Positions 13,020-25,657 of a DNA stretch of 64,000 nt are shown here, one piece after another. The number at the start of each line of letters is the position of its first letter. The stretch's first letter is position 1. Under the pieces are notes generated by a model that was not told the origin of the DNA, searched no databases, and was given only the letters and a program-made list of their open reading frames with translations. The position numbers were made by a program, and so were the translations under genes. The stretch spans positions 36,506,547 to 36,570,546 of the forward strand of contig OY987263.1 of NCBI GenBank assembly GCA_963920665.1, in the 5' to 3' direction. This stretch comes from Straminergon stramineum. Its lineage: Eukaryota > Streptophyta > Bryopsida > Hypnales > Calliergonaceae.

Positions 13020-14590
13020 AATAGCTTCACCACTCCACTCTAAGGCACATCCCTGTCTGCACTGCCTACGAATAATGGGGGAAAAAAAATCGCTGGCCTA
13101 CCCCACCGAGCCTACGAGCCCATCTTCCCAAAAGCAGGCCGCAGACGCACGACGTCCCGATTCCTGATTCCTGATTCAATGCAAGAGCATGATTTCTAAA
13201 GACTGAGGATCCATTTCTGCAGGACTGAAGGAGGCTGACATGCTAGCTGGTACAGTCCAAGGACTCCGTCGATTGGGGAGACGGGGATTCCTCTGCACTC
13301 AGGGCCTTCAGTTCACGTTCAGTGGTTCCTAAGATTCATTCATGATAAGTTAATGGAGATTCAACAAACTTTCAACAAGGGAACCCTTTTCAAACACTCC
13401 AAAACGGGAAAAAACAAAACAAAACAAAAATGACTTTAGAAAACAACTGGAAGATCGATCGATCGATATCGATGGGACCTGGACGACGACTCTGACTTCC
13501 GTCTGTCACATCTCTGACTCAACCCACACAGAGGGCGGGATACGTACAGACACCGATACGCAAACATACCAAGTTCCATACTGTGAAGGTTCGGCTCTAC
13601 GATCGGAAGAACCGGCGGCTAATTCAACGTTATCCGGTGGAATTGGTACAAAACCCAGTTGCTATTTGAAAACAACGGGAAAAGAACGGTGAAAAAATCC
13701 ATTAAAGTTCTATTTCGAGTAAAAAATATAGAGAAAGTAACTGGACGCTGTCCTTGAATAACCGGTTCAATCGAAATTGCGTTCTGGTTTTGTCCTCTGG
13801 TTCTGTGTACTTGTTCCTTTTATCAAGGGAATTGTCCATGTGTTTCAAGAAAAACAAAACAAAACGGTTCAATTTTGGGGGAATACCGGTAGAAGGAAAA
13901 TAGCCGGTAAAACTCGAAAGAACCTCCGGAGCGCTGGCTTCGGCCACTAATAAGTTATCATAACTGTGTCCAGTACCTGTTGTTCTTACTAATAATTGTT
14001 GGGAGAGTTGATTGGATCCCCGCCGGTACCTGAAGAACGCAGGCTTTTGGTGTTTTTTTCGGAGCGCTCGCCTGAACTTTCGGCACGACGCGGCAGTTCG
14101 TACTCACTGTAATGAATTCTCTGTTTTCAAAGCAACTGAGTGAATGTAACTTATTTGCAGTAACTTGGTAACCACTAAAGTTTAAGCTCTGGATGACAGA
14201 AAAGATACTGTACAGTACTGTACAGTACTGTACAGTACTGTAGAGAACTGTTCCGCTGAACCCACCCATCGCGTCAGACGGGATCAAATTCCTTCCCCAT
14301 CAGCTACAGTCAGTTAGTACATTATATTTGGAATCTTGGAACCTGATCCCGAGTCAATACTGGAGATTCCAGCAACGGGGCCAAAAGAATACGTATTGTT
14401 GTGGGAAAAGGACTGGAAGCAGAGTGTGCCAAAAGTGGGCTGAATTTTTATCAACAATGAACTTTTCTCTTTCTTGTGCGCACTGCGCAGCAGCAGACGA
14501 GAGGCTCACGCATTTCGAAGTTCTCCACACACGTGTCGAACCCCGGCCTCTACGGTTCCTTGTGACAAAAGTTGACAAATACTCCTAAAA
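13020..14590. other. GC-richer island, unresolved
   Basis: This 1.5 kb block stands out from AT-rich flanks by higher GC and balanced codon-like composition. It includes a GATC tetranucleotide run at 13455-13467 and the TACTGTACAG array described separately. Several frames of 60-109 codons exist on both strands, but none shows a recognised domain or splice chain. It could be an old promoter/first-exon region or a transferred or captured fragment. Confidence 0.3.
14206..14242. repeat. Self-complementary 10-bp tandem repeat (TACTGTACAG)
   Basis: Three full units and a partial fourth. Each unit is nearly its own reverse complement, so the array can fold into hairpins on either strand. Related 5-bp TACAG or TACTG runs occur at about 18070-18084, 18181-18202, 24836-24850 and 25130-25146, always in the GC-richer blocks of 13-25 kb. 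Confidence 0.8.
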
Positions 14591-14777
14591 TTGCCTTAAA
14601 AAATGTAATAGGAATTTGCGAAATTGGGGATGTAAATCAAGGCTGATTCAGTTTTGGAAATTTGTAACTACGGAATCTTCTTATAGATTGGTAGTAGGGT
14701 TATATTAAAAATTGGGGTGTGAGGGCAATGCATGGGTGAAATTAGAGCTTGCAAAGTGGAGCATAATATTTTTTTTC

Positions 14778-14832
14778 AAAAATGCACAAGTTTGTGGCAT
14801 TGCTAGGCTTTTATGCAAACTTGTGCATTTTT
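14778..14832. repeat. Perfect 16-bp inverted repeat
   Basis: AAAAATGCACAAGTTT at 14778-14793 is repeated as its exact reverse complement at 14817-14832 with a 23-base loop. No element boundaries are seen around it. Confidence 0.75.
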
Positions 14833-16904
14833 CTTCCAAACTCAAGGCTCTACTCAATTCTAAAGTAGCAAAATCATCTTTACAAAGAAGGATATGAGTT
14901 TGAGAAAATTATATTCATTGTTGTGAAGTTTCCCCATTATATGTGTTGTTTAATTATCATGACATTTTACGTCGAACAATTTCAAAGCAATGTTTTAATT
15001 GCTGATTGATCTAATTTACATCATTTTAAAGATTAAATACTAACCAATCACTAAGCCCATAAGAGACAAAAAGCCACATTAAAGGGTTTTATTGAGAAAT
15101 AATCACATTCTGACTCTTCCTAGTCATACACCAACAAATCATTGAAAGTACCTCTGAAAGTTTTTCCAAAATATTGAAAAAGAGTTAAATAGACTTGTCC
15201 TTAGAGCCTCCAGACTTAACTTGCCCCTCAAACTTCTACTCCAATATTTTTACCCAAAATTTGTTGAAATGTTTCAAAGAACTTTTCACTGTTATAAAAT
15301 TAAAAAATAATCTTTGAAAATCTTTGTCAATGACAATTCAACAATAAACCATCTTAGTGAATCACAAACAAACAAGATTCAAAAAGATATCAAGTGTAAA
15401 TTATATACTTCATAAATTAATTGAATTAGTGCAAGAATTTGAATAAGACGAGATCCCTCAAACAAATTCAATGAAATATGAATTATCATAATCTAATTAG
15501 ACGTATAAATGTAAGCATTTGCACACTAAAATATATATGGAAATGGAGGAAAATTAGACAATGATAGGTGAAAGTAGATGAAATCATACTATTAGTGGTA
15601 GAATGAAAGAATTGTAGACCACTACACATTGATTTTTATGTAAATCATTATAATTTTGAATCATTTTGGTTTTCAAAATTTTGCATAATTTCCAAACTAC
15701 AACTAGTTAGTGTTATTGAACATTGTGGTGAGTAGTAATAGAATTAACTCTAGTAGTGTAGTTTCGGCCCAATTGTATACTTGCTAGTCTCATGATTTTA
15801 AGCAATAACTCCAAATTCATGATAAAAAAATTTTGTAATTGGAATAGATCGTCAAGAGTTAATTGGTTGTAACTGAGCTAAAATATCTTACAAAAAGTCA
15901 TTGATTTGATCATATAAACCTAGCCTACAACTTTTAAAATTACAATTTTTACTTGTGTTTACCATAAGAATAAAAAAATTTCCTTGTTTTTTTAACACAT
16001 TCAATTTTTTTGGAAAAGATATACTAAAGACATTCTTTAAAAACAAAGTGTTTGAATTCCAAAAATACAAAGATATGTTATAAGGTGCAATAGGAAGAAT
16101 TATTTCTTGATGGCCTTTAAAAAACAGTTTTAAACTATAATTTATAGATTACATCTATAAGTTTGAGAATATAGTTGCACTAACCAATATTTATCCATAA
16201 AATTTGGAGTCAAAAATTACTAAAATCTTCTAAAATTGATTAGAGTTTTTGTACATGTGATCTTTTACAAGAATTTGTTTTTTTCTAGGTTAGAACATTA
16301 ATTTGTAATGGAGGGCATCAAAGATATTTATTTCATGAAATTTTGGAAATCATTTTTTAAGGAAAATTCTTGAATTTGAAAAATTACTTTTGAGGTGAAA
16401 TGTACTTGTGCTCTTTAAATTTTGAATTGAAAAATAATTTGCAAAGAATTTCTTGAAATCTCTTCAATACTTGTATAAATGATTGAGAACTCATACAAGA
16501 ATCTACAAACACTTATTGATGGATGCAAAGAACAAGTCTATGTGTGTATTTGACATGTTTTCATTCATTTAGTTCTCAAATTGTAAACTTCTAATTTCAA
16601 AGGGATTAGAAAAACTTTGTCTTCACTAACCAATTTTTTTATTGATATATAATGATGAAAAAGTGAAAGCCTTGATCAATCAATTGGAAGTGAAAATAGA
16701 CTTAAATTTTTGAATGATAAAATCAAAATAATTTAATAGAATCATTTTTCAATAAACAAATATATCCTTGAATTTTTTAGTAAAATAGAATATGGTTGTA
16801 GAATCACTTGCATCTTGAAAATAGAAGACTATAAATATTAATCATATTCAACCTCATTTATATAGTCTTTTATATGATAAAAATGCATTAAAATTGTAGA
16901 AATT
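14833..16904. other. AT-rich intergenic DNA
   Basis: No gene. A short inverted pair around 15693-15765 (CAAACTACAACTAG and CTAGTAGTGTAGTTT) resembles the element at 10336-10497. Confidence 0.4.
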
Positions 16905-17410
16905 CAAGGATGCTAGTGTGTGAACATGTAAGCATTGAGCATATGTATAAGTAGATATCCTATAATCATTGAAGGTGCTTATACTATAACAACTAGAATA
17001 TAGGTATTTATAACATATTTACACTGTAATGATGGAAGATTTTTATAATATAGACACCTATAATGTAGGTGTATAATCTTCTAGATTCATGGGCTCACAC
17101 TCTTAGGCTTCCATAATAGCAACCCTTGCACAAATAAGACAATTCATATTGTTTAAACAAAAACAAAATGCATTCAAATAGTATAAATTGTGGTAGGGGA
17201 GTGCTAGTATGTGAACATAGAATCTATGAGCCCATAAGCCTATAATATAGATACCTTCTATGATTATAGGTATCTATGTTTTAGACTCTTTCCATGTTAT
17301 AGGTACATAAGTTATAAACACCTTCAAATAGTTGTATGTAGGTACATACCTATAACTAGGGTCAAGGCTTATAGGCTCGGATCTTTGCGCTCATGAGCTA
17401 GCGTTGTTGC
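16905..17410. repeat. Low-complexity region rich in ATAGGTAT-like motifs
   Basis: Two related segments start with GCTAGTGTGTGAACAT (about 16912) and GCTAGTATGTGAACAT (about 17203). Both contain many alternating TATAGGTA/TACCTATA motifs and end near GGGCTCACAC and GCGCTCATGAGC. This looks like a duplicated small element, but its borders are uncertain. Confidence 0.4.
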
Positions 17411-19164
17411 ATACACCCTTAAAAAACACTCCCTTTCAAAATTGGATGAAAATTATTTGTTTTAAGTAAGCTATGGCAAAATTTGACCATCCGTCAACTA
17501 CAAAATGGTTAATAAAAACGAATGGTAATTCAGTCAAGTGAAAAAAAATTGAAGTTAAGGTGGGTCAACCCCAAACTGCCACTTTTTGCTTCTGTGCCAA
17601 GTTACTATGATTAGACTCGTCCAATTTTCATTGATTTCCTTGTTGGCACTTGAAAGGAGGTTCCCATGCACCAAAAAACATGACATTTGGATTCCGTGTA
17701 CCAAAGTTATGGAGAAACAAAGTTTGATTCTATGACAGGTTTCTTCCACATAGGTAAATGATTGATTTTGAAGATGTACACGAAAATGAAGATAGTGGTT
17801 CAGGGTCATTGGTGCATTTGGGGTACCCACCTTACATCCCATGCTTCCAAGGAAATTGCTTCAGAGGTCAACTATGGCTATTATTTATATATATTTAAAT
17901 TTTTTTGTGGGGTCCCCAAACATCCATAATTTGACAAATAACTACCTGGAAACTGTCCTAGTGAGTCAGACGGTCAACTCTTTCTCTATCAATTAGTAAC
18001 TTACCGGTTGCAATGGCCGGTTATTTTAAATTTGGGATATCCTGAAAATCTTTAATATCCATTCAGGTGCTGTACTGTACTGTAGAGGTGACCCTTTTCT
18101 TCTTCACCGGCATCAACTGAACCCTCCCCCCCCTGTAAAACAGATACAACCTGTGCTGATATGGCGGGAGACTATACCGGTACAGTACAGTACAGTACAG
18201 TAGTTGGAATACTAACAGTAATTTGATGAATTTGGGGGCAACTTCCGTAGTGATCTACTGTAAGATGCAGAATTTGAATTTGTTTTTATTCCGTTTCATT
18301 TGTCAAAAAACAAAATTTAAAAACAAAATTTAAAATCTGCAGCAGGTAGTGGAGATTACTAATTTGGGTGCAAGCTTCATCAATAAGGGAACTTCATTTA
18401 CTGTCTTTCCGACCTATTTGCAAACCTGTCTTGCCTAAAATGGAAGCCTTCTGGATGACAAGTCGAGGGTAGATTTTGAGTACATCTAAGATAGCCAACC
18501 CATTTCCAACCACTTCAGCAATTATGCATGTTTGGAGCAGAGGTTTTTTTAATGCAGAATTTTTCACATGTACAAAAATAGAGTTTAGAAGGATTGCATA
18601 TTTTTTTTCAGAATTTTATTACACAAAATGTAATTACTATGAATTTTTTGGTGGAAGATTCTCTTTGACCTATAATGGTGGTATAGAGCTTTCTATTTGT
18701 GACCATATGCTAATTGCAAAATCGACCAAGGGTTGGTTGCAATATTGAGAGCCTTGCAACCAATCATAATGTGATACAACTACTCCAGGAACTACACCGC
18801 AACTTCACGGAAAGAAAGCATCCTCCATATTGGAAATGAGGAAGTGATCAGAAATGGGTTGGATACCTTATTCTTAATTTTCAATGCTTTGGATTTGTAG
18901 TTTAGTTCTAAGTTGTTCAAAAATGTAGGTAAAGAGAACTTTCAAATCCCCTTTTGATTTCCAACAAGATCTACCAAAAAGTACTTGGTCAATTTAAGAA
19001 TGGGTAGTATACTATGCTTAGATGTCTATTTAAAATGAATTCACGTACAATGACGTCACTAGATGTAGATACTAGATTGAATAGACATATAAGATCTTAG
19101 AGAATATGGTGCGAGGTTGATTTTGATTAAGATCTAGAATCAAGATAAGACAAATGTACTTTAA
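17411..19164. other. Intergenic DNA with TACAG microsatellite
   Basis: No supported gene. A GC-richer patch at about 17990-18230 carries TACTG repeats near 18070 and four TACAG units at 18181-18200. The frames at 17555-17842 (minus) and 18476-18748 (plus) show no domain. Confidence 0.4.
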
Positions 19165-21653
19165 CACTATAAGAAAACTACGTTTTTGGTGTTGTTTCCA
19201 AAAAATGTAACATGTTTTCTAAAACACCCTACATTGGACGATAAACGTCCACAGGAATGTGGATTTGATTTGATGTTGACAAAAATGCAAGCAAATAAGT
19301 TGGAAAACAAGTAGGTGTCATTGTAGACGGACATGTTTTTAGTGATGTTAGAAAAAACATGGTCATGTTTTCTTGTGATATCCCAAAAAACATAGATTGC
19401 CAAATCAGCAAGTAGCTCTATTTTGAATTTCGGTAATTTAGTAAAATTACTATAGTCTATGATAAAACTTTGACCATATGTGAATTTTTTGGGGAAAGGA
19501 CAACCACGTGGCATGTTTTGTTGCGCCCCTTAGTGACACTTACCACCTTAATTTCACCTTCTAGTACTTTCCCAAGTACTTAACCTTTTAGTGACACCAA
19601 GGGTCACACTCTCCTAACATTGTACATGCCACGCACTCACAATGTTAAGTTCCAATTCAAGTCACGAGTTTCCCCATTCCTCCGTGACTCCCAACACTTT
19701 CCATTCCAACCCTTAACTCCTATAAGACATCGGGCATGTTATTTGATGACATGGAATGGAACTTCCATTGATGTCCAAGCATTTGGTGGAGGCACTACTC
19801 CCCACCGGTGCTAACCGCCCTTGAATGGGACCCAACTCCCCACTAGGCCCAACCCAACTCCCCACTAGACTCAACCCAACTCATTTGAGGACTTTCCAAA
19901 CGAGACTTACACCATGGCCTAGTGTGGAGTGAGACACCACCCAACCAATATCAAGACGTGTACAAGCACTCCACGGTAACACACAAGTAGTAGTGAGGCT
20001 CCAACACTAACCTCACCACCCGGGGATACTTTGACTCACCATAACACCATCCGGGAGTGAGGAGGGAGACCACCCCTCTTCATAATACTCTCTATGGGAT
20101 TCGTCAACCCCCCCCTCCTCGATACTAGAGGTCACCGAAAACCCTCAAGATGCTCCCTATCTTGGAAGACCACCCAATTCCAAGTGGTATCCCCCAAACC
20201 AACCCCCCAAAGACTTCCGATTATCCCATCGGAATAACTTTTACCTCAGAGCTCCAAATCCCAAGTGCGAGCCCATTTTCGTGATTTATATTTTTCGTAG
20301 ATCCTTGTGGACTATTCACTTTCCTTAATATGACAAGTAGTGAGGAAGTTATGGCCCTCCAAAGGTATGAGTCCCTTAGAAGGTGTAGTTCTCCGAGATT
20401 CCACCCTCTTTGGATGCTCATAACTTTTAACTTACAGCTCATTTCCTCATAAGCCGTAGCATTCTAGAAAACTTGTCTCCTTAGCTTTCCAATGATATGA
20501 GGCATGCCCTATTTGGCTCAAAGGATTCCTCCCAAACCTTGTTTCCCACGCCCCCATGCCTCAAGACGCAACCATGACACTACCAACTTTGAGGAGCCAT
20601 AACTTTTGACTCCCAAATTGGATTCTCGCGTTCTTTGAACCCATGGACGCGTCTTCTAACAAGCTTTCCAAGCATGTGTGACATGCCCCTTGATTCATTC
20701 AGATTAGAGCGCTACAACGCTCTAATTGCTCGGGACTCCTAGTCCCCCTCACCCCATCTCTTGCAAGGCTTGGGGAGTCACCCCCAATGTCTCCCTTGTT
20801 CACCAAGGTGGCACAAACACCCCTCTTGATGAGGGGCGTGACATGTTTTGTAAAAAAAGAAAAATGGATGGATGTGCATCATGGATGAAAAGAGATGGTC
20901 TTTATAAATGTGGGGTAGTAGGAAGTGCAACAATCCATATGGGATATGGAAAACAAGAATTGTGTTTCATATAAGATGTCTGAAATAACATTCAAATGTT
21001 TGAAACAACATGTACAGTAATCAAGTTCCCATATTTTAATTATCCCATATCTTTTGTTTCACCATCGATGGAGAATGGATATAAATATGACACTCTTACC
21101 CTTCATTCTCACTAACTTTCATAGAAGTAATTTGTTCATTTTACCATCAAAAAATCTCTTGATGGTAGATGGTAATTTTTTTGTTCATTTTAATTTATTT
21201 GAAATAATTATTTTTTGTTGATCTTGCCTTATGAATATGGTATGCTCTAGTTGATGTCTTCCCAAATGTCTAGTTTGATATCTCAAAAAGCAACACCAAA
21301 ATTTTTTAACAACATAAAAGTTTGCTGACAAGGCATGCCATGTTATTTTTCCTGCCACTATGTCAAGTGTCATGTGAAAGACGATATGGATGAAAAGAAA
21401 AAAACCCTCATGTCTCTTCTTGTCCACATGTCACTTATGTGGCATCCACATGATAAATTTGGGGAAGCTTGAAAGACCATGTTACTTGTGATGTTAGAAA
21501 AAATCAAGCTCAAAATGGATGTTTTTTTCCACGTTTTTGGCCTGTGAATTATAATGAATTTTAGGTGACATCACAGTTGATTACTTCCATGTCAAAGTCA
21601 ATGCCCCATTACGTTTTCTACGACATCCAAAAAAACTCAAGTTTCTTATAGTA
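19165..21653. mobile_element. CACTA-type (En/Spm-like) non-autonomous element with nested LTR
   Basis: The left end is CACTATAAGAAAAC and the right end is GTTTCTTATAGTA, in which the last base has changed from the expected G. The 3-bp target duplication TAA is present at 19162-19164 and 21654-21656. CACTA ends and 3-bp duplications define the CACTA superfamily. Without the inserted LTR the element is about 1.16 kb and has no transposase frame, so it is non-autonomous or an internal deletion. Its terminal sequence is related to the small CACTA hairpin at 31224-31438. Confidence 0.75.
19519..20843. mobile_element. Solo LTR (1325 bp) with intact 5-bp target duplication
   Basis: The unit starts TGTTGCGCCCC and ends GGGGCGTGACA, which are imperfect inverted ends of the TG...CA type used by LTR retrotransposons. 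TGTTT flanks it on both sides (19514-19518 and 20844-20848). It is much richer in GC than its surroundings and has no internal coding frame of note. A lone LTR between matching target duplications is the product of recombination between the two LTRs of a full element. The terminal motif resembles plant Ty3/gypsy LTRs. It sits inside the CACTA-type element, so it inserted later. Confidence 0.85.
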
Positions 21654-21656
21654 TAA

Positions 21657-22587
21657 AGTTTGTAAAATACTTTTGACAATTTGTTATCAATAATGGACTT
21701 GGTCTTGAGGGGGCAACAACAAAACTATAAGAAATTTGAGATTTTCGTGAGTAAATTTTTGCCAATTCCATTCAAGTTTGGGTCTAAAATTTGTTAAATC
21801 TTTCTTCATATACAAAATTATGTAATTCAAATGGATCAATAGGGGATTAGTAGGATTCAAAATAGTAAAAATAGGTGATCTTATACTATAGTTCATTGCC
21901 ACATTGGTGATATGGAAAATGAATTTTTTTTTTGTTACTCCCATCTTGTATAAAACATAACATTCTTAATTTTATTGGGGGATCCTTTTGTCCTCCTTGA
22001 TATGTAGGGTGCCTCCCTAGTCAAGACAAGTGGTGATTAGATTTCAATTTAACCTATACCCCCTACCTCTAGAGCACTCATCTAACATTTATGCATGAAA
22101 ATATTACAAGTTGTAGTTTGTAGTTAGGAATGTTGTTGCTCGTGCTTGCTTTACTACAAACTATTGGAGAAGACTTTGGATTTTAGTGTTTTCAAACTAT
22201 ACTACTAATGAAATTTTGTATAACCTACACTACTTGATTTTAAAATGATATAAGTTTTCATTCATCACAAACAATTTTAAGAACTAAGTTTGTAGAGATG
22301 TCCTCTTATTGAAGAGTAATGATATCTATCGACTCATCAAAGTAAAAAAACTTCTAGCATTCTTAAACCAAATAGTGTATGTAACATTCAATAAATATCT
22401 TTATTAGTGTAGCACCCAAAAGGATGAATTTTCATTTGGGTAAGCCACTCAAGTCTCAACCTATGTAGAAATTGCTCATGACAAAATTTGAGAAAACCAT
22501 AGTTACTTTTGATCTGAGTAGTAAACCCTCTTACTAGTGGAGTTGATAGACAGAATTTACAACTTTCAATTGGAGAATTGTACTATA
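21657..22587. other. AT-rich intergenic DNA
   Basis: No gene. A CTACACTA-containing stretch near 22190-22235 resembles the small element at 10336-10497. Confidence 0.4.
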
Positions 22588-22624
22588 CACTGGGAATTGT
22601 ACCAGTCAAAATGTCGTTTTTGCA

Positions 22625-23190
22625 TTTGCAGTGAAGGAAATTTCACATTTGCCAACTTTGACAGCCTCCCAAGGGCTGAAAAATTGATCTTTGACTGTGA
22701 AATTTTTGTCACAACATCATCTTGATGTCAATTATATGTGTGCCAAATTTCAAGGCCAAAAGGTTCACACAAAAAAAGATATTTGAAATCTATCAACATA
22801 TGTAGCCATGAGAAAATTTTCACTATTGCCAACTTTGACACCCTTCCAAGGACTGAAATTTTTTTCTTTTACTATGAAATTCTTGGCATAAGACCATATA
22901 TATGTTGAACACATGTGTGAAAAATTTGAAGTCCAAAAGATCGACACAATAAAAGATATTCAAAATATACCAACATGTGTAGTTGTCAAAAACAATCAAG
23001 GAAACCATTTCACTATTGCCAACTTCGGCACCCTCCCTAGAGTTGAAAAATTGTTAATTTACCATTAAACTTTTGTCAAAGAATTATCTCTATGTTGATA
23101 ACATGTGTGCCAAAATTCAAGGCCAAAAGATTCATCCAAAATAAGATATTCAAAATCTACCAACAAGTGTAACTATGAGAAACAATTGTA
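22625..23190. repeat. Three tandem copies of the transposon's subterminal sequence
   Basis: A unit of about 177-190 bases occurs three times, marked by CCAACTTTGA or CCAACTTCGG at 22652, 22829 and 23019. Each is followed by a CCTCCC/CCTTCC-type block, a GAAA(A)TT stretch, GTGTGCCAAA-like and GGCCAAAAG-like blocks and then GATATTC-type sequence. Only the first copy has a counterpart in the right end of the transposon, so the amplification is one-sided. Confidence 0.8.
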
Positions 23191-23694
23191 AGGACATATT
23201 GGAAATGTTGAATAATCTTTGACACCTCATGCTTCCAAATTGATATTATTCATTTGATGCAATCCTTAAACATAATTTTTTTTTAAATTAGTGAAATCTA
23301 AATCTAGATGTGTGCACTTGTCTCATTTAAAAGAATCCACTTGCTTATAAATTGTGTATCATATACGCATGAAGAAGCTTTCTCCTATAAATATCAATGC
23401 TTGCATATTAAATTGAGTACTATAGAGAGTGTGATACACGATGAATTGAAGGGCAAGTGCAAGTGATGAGTGAATGTTTTTTTAGTGGAGGATTGAAGGT
23501 CTTTGAACATGAGTAAGGCTTTAGAGATGACTAAGTGAGTGCATGAAGGTTAGTTGGGTGTTAGGTGATGGGTGAGTGCATGAGGTAGTTACTAAGATTT
23601 TTTGATCTAATTAGCATTGTAAAAGAGAGTAGATGATGACAATTTTAGATGAAATGTGTGCTTGCATTGTAGGTTTGAGTGAGGTAGGGGCTAC

Positions 23695-24647
23695 ATGAGT
23701 TCACATTGCAACCATTGTCAGAGTCTTGTTAGAACAATTCAAAGGTTAGTGAAGAAATTCAAAGAAGATAGAACTTACAAGTGCATACCTTGTGATGGAA
23801 GTCATGCTAAGAAGCTCAATGATAGAGATGTTCATACCATTGTTCGATACTCAAAAACTCATTGTCACTTATTACTTTAAGAGATTGCCAATATATGCCC
23901 TACTGAAGTGAGTAGAAATACCATTTGAAGAGCCTTACATAGAAGTGGCATTTTCAATCGAATTGCAGTCAAGAATCATTTTTAACACCTTGTCACATGT
24001 CTCAACGATTGACTTTTGCTCAAAAGTATTATAGATGGAGTGCAGAAGAGTAGGAGTGTATTGTTTGGATGAATGAATCTACCTTTGAATTTGGGAAAAA
24101 TTCTAGACAAGTTCGTGTTTGGAAAATCACATATGCGCACTATTCATCAGATTGTATAATTCCCACTTTTAAAAGTAGATGGACCTCTTTGATGATTTAG
24201 GGCACATTTGTTGGAGGGCAAAAGTCAAAACTTGTCTTTATATCTAAAAATTGACATTTTGCTAAGGATTTTGTGGAAGTGGTCTATGATGGTGAATTGC
24301 TTCATTTTATGGATAAAGTTCCACATGGATTGTTCATGGAAAATGGTGCACTTGTCCATTGTAGCAAACTATGTAAAAATTGGAGACAAACACACCTTTT
24401 AGAGAAGCTCAATTGGCCTACGAACTCTTTGGATTTCAATCCAATTGAGACCCTCTAAAAGATTCTGAAAGATGATGTGCAACATGGCAAGGCATGCCCT
24501 AGAAACTTAGATGAGCTATAAGTAGTTATTGAAAGAGAGTGGAGGGCAATCCATGGTACAAAGATCCTTGAACTATGTCATTCTATGCCCTCTAGATCAC
24601 AAGTAGTGATTGAAGCTAATAGACGACACATACGTTGTAGATTTTGA
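23695..24647 (+). pseudogene. Tc1/mariner transposase, broken (DD34E type)
   Basis: Transposase of the Tc1/mariner superfamily, which would cut and paste the surrounding element. The N-terminal helix-turn-helix part (23695-23880, containing IQRLVKKFKED) and the catalytic part (about 24075-24647) lie in different frames, with stops and a frameshift between them. In the catalytic frame one sees WMNESTFEFG, later MENGALVH, then DFNPIE. The spacing from the second catalytic position to the glutamate is 34 residues, as in Tc1-like DD34E enzymes. At the first and second catalytic positions asparagine stands where aspartate is expected, and in-frame stops also occur at about 24198, 24252 and 24456. 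The protein cannot be active. Both asparagines are consistent with G-to-A changes. Confidence 0.85.
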
Positions 24648-24838
24648 ATATTTATTTTTGTGTGCATCTTTTGGCCTTGAAATTTGGCACTCATATAATT
24701 GACATCAAGATGATGTTGTGACAGAAATTTCACAGTCAAAGATCAATTTTTCAGCCCTTGGGAGGCTGTCCAAGTTGGCAGATGTGAAATTTCCTTCACT
24801 GCGAATGCAGAAACGCCATTTTGAATGGTACCCCACTG

Positions 24839-25250
24839 TACAGTACAGTAGTGTAGCAAAACCTCAGTCCCCAATGGAGTTGCGATGTTTATACAGTTGG
24901 AGCCTGGGACTGAATCCAACACTGTATACCTTTCTTTAGGAAGAAGGGGCTGGCCCTTCCATCCCTGCTTCAGACAAGAACTGGGGAAGGGCCAATCCTT
25001 ACTGTACAGCTCAGTACAGTGAAAGACTCCCGAATTCGCTCTCTGCATTCTGCAAGTTGCCTCGAGCAGCTTCGGAGAAATTTCCCTCCCGACTTTATAC
25101 AGGGACAGTTGAGTGACGGAGGCCGCTTTTGCAGTACAGTACTGTAACTTAGTGATGATAACCTCTGAGAGATACTGGCATCGGAAAAGTGGGAACAACT
25201 ACCGGTATATGGTAAACTACTTTTGCGAATTTTTCATAAAGAATTATTAA
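24839..25250. other. GC-richer patch with TACAG/TACTG runs
   Basis: Short TACAG or TACTG runs at about 24839-24850, 25004-25019 and 25131-25146 link this patch to those near 14.2 and 18.1 kb. A minus-strand frame of 151 codons crosses it, but it runs into the transposon end and shows no domain. Confidence 0.4.
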
Positions 25251-25657
25251 CCTAGACTAGAGGCACAATACAATACACTAGGAAATGTTTTTTTATCACC
25301 TTGGGATTGGTTTAGGTGGACGTGGACCTTTCCAAATTCTGAAGTGGAAATTTCAAATATAATTTAAAGCATTTTATAATCAAGATTGACCCTCACAATG
25401 TAGGATAATGCATAATTTATGTGAAATTGGACCCTTGGATTGCATAGGATGGCCTAGTTAATAATTAAATAAAAACCAGTCGTTCTTTTTTATTAAAAAG
25501 AAAAAAAATTGGATTTCTTTTGAAACACATGCACAATTTCCATTGATTGTTTTTTGAAAATTTCAATAATATCTGGTTGGAAGACAACTTTATTTTTTTT
25601 ATTCTTTTCCAAAGTACATTGTATGTAGCTAGATGTAGCGGCTGATATTTTACATAT
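25251..25657. other. AT-rich intergenic DNA, nothing recognised
   Basis: No frame or repeat that I can support. Confidence 0.5.

Larger units (their letters stand above)
22588..24838 (+). mobile_element. Tc1/mariner-type DNA transposon, inactive, with long inverted ends
   Basis: The element is flanked by TA (22586-22587 and 24839-24840). Its left end (CACTGGGAATTGTACC) and right end (read inward, CAGTGGGGTACC) are diverged inverted repeats that stay alignable for about 190 bases: 22588 to about 22790 against about 24645 to 24838. It carries the decayed transposase described at 23695-24647. The left end has also been expanded by tandem copies of the subterminal sequence. The right copy inserted next to a TACAG run, a TA-containing target. 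Confidence 0.85.

Noticed and set aside
24743..25198. Minus-strand frame of 151 codons, among the longest outside the genes
   Set aside because: It runs into the inverted end of the Tc1/mariner element and shows no domain, so it is best read as chance in GC-richer DNA.
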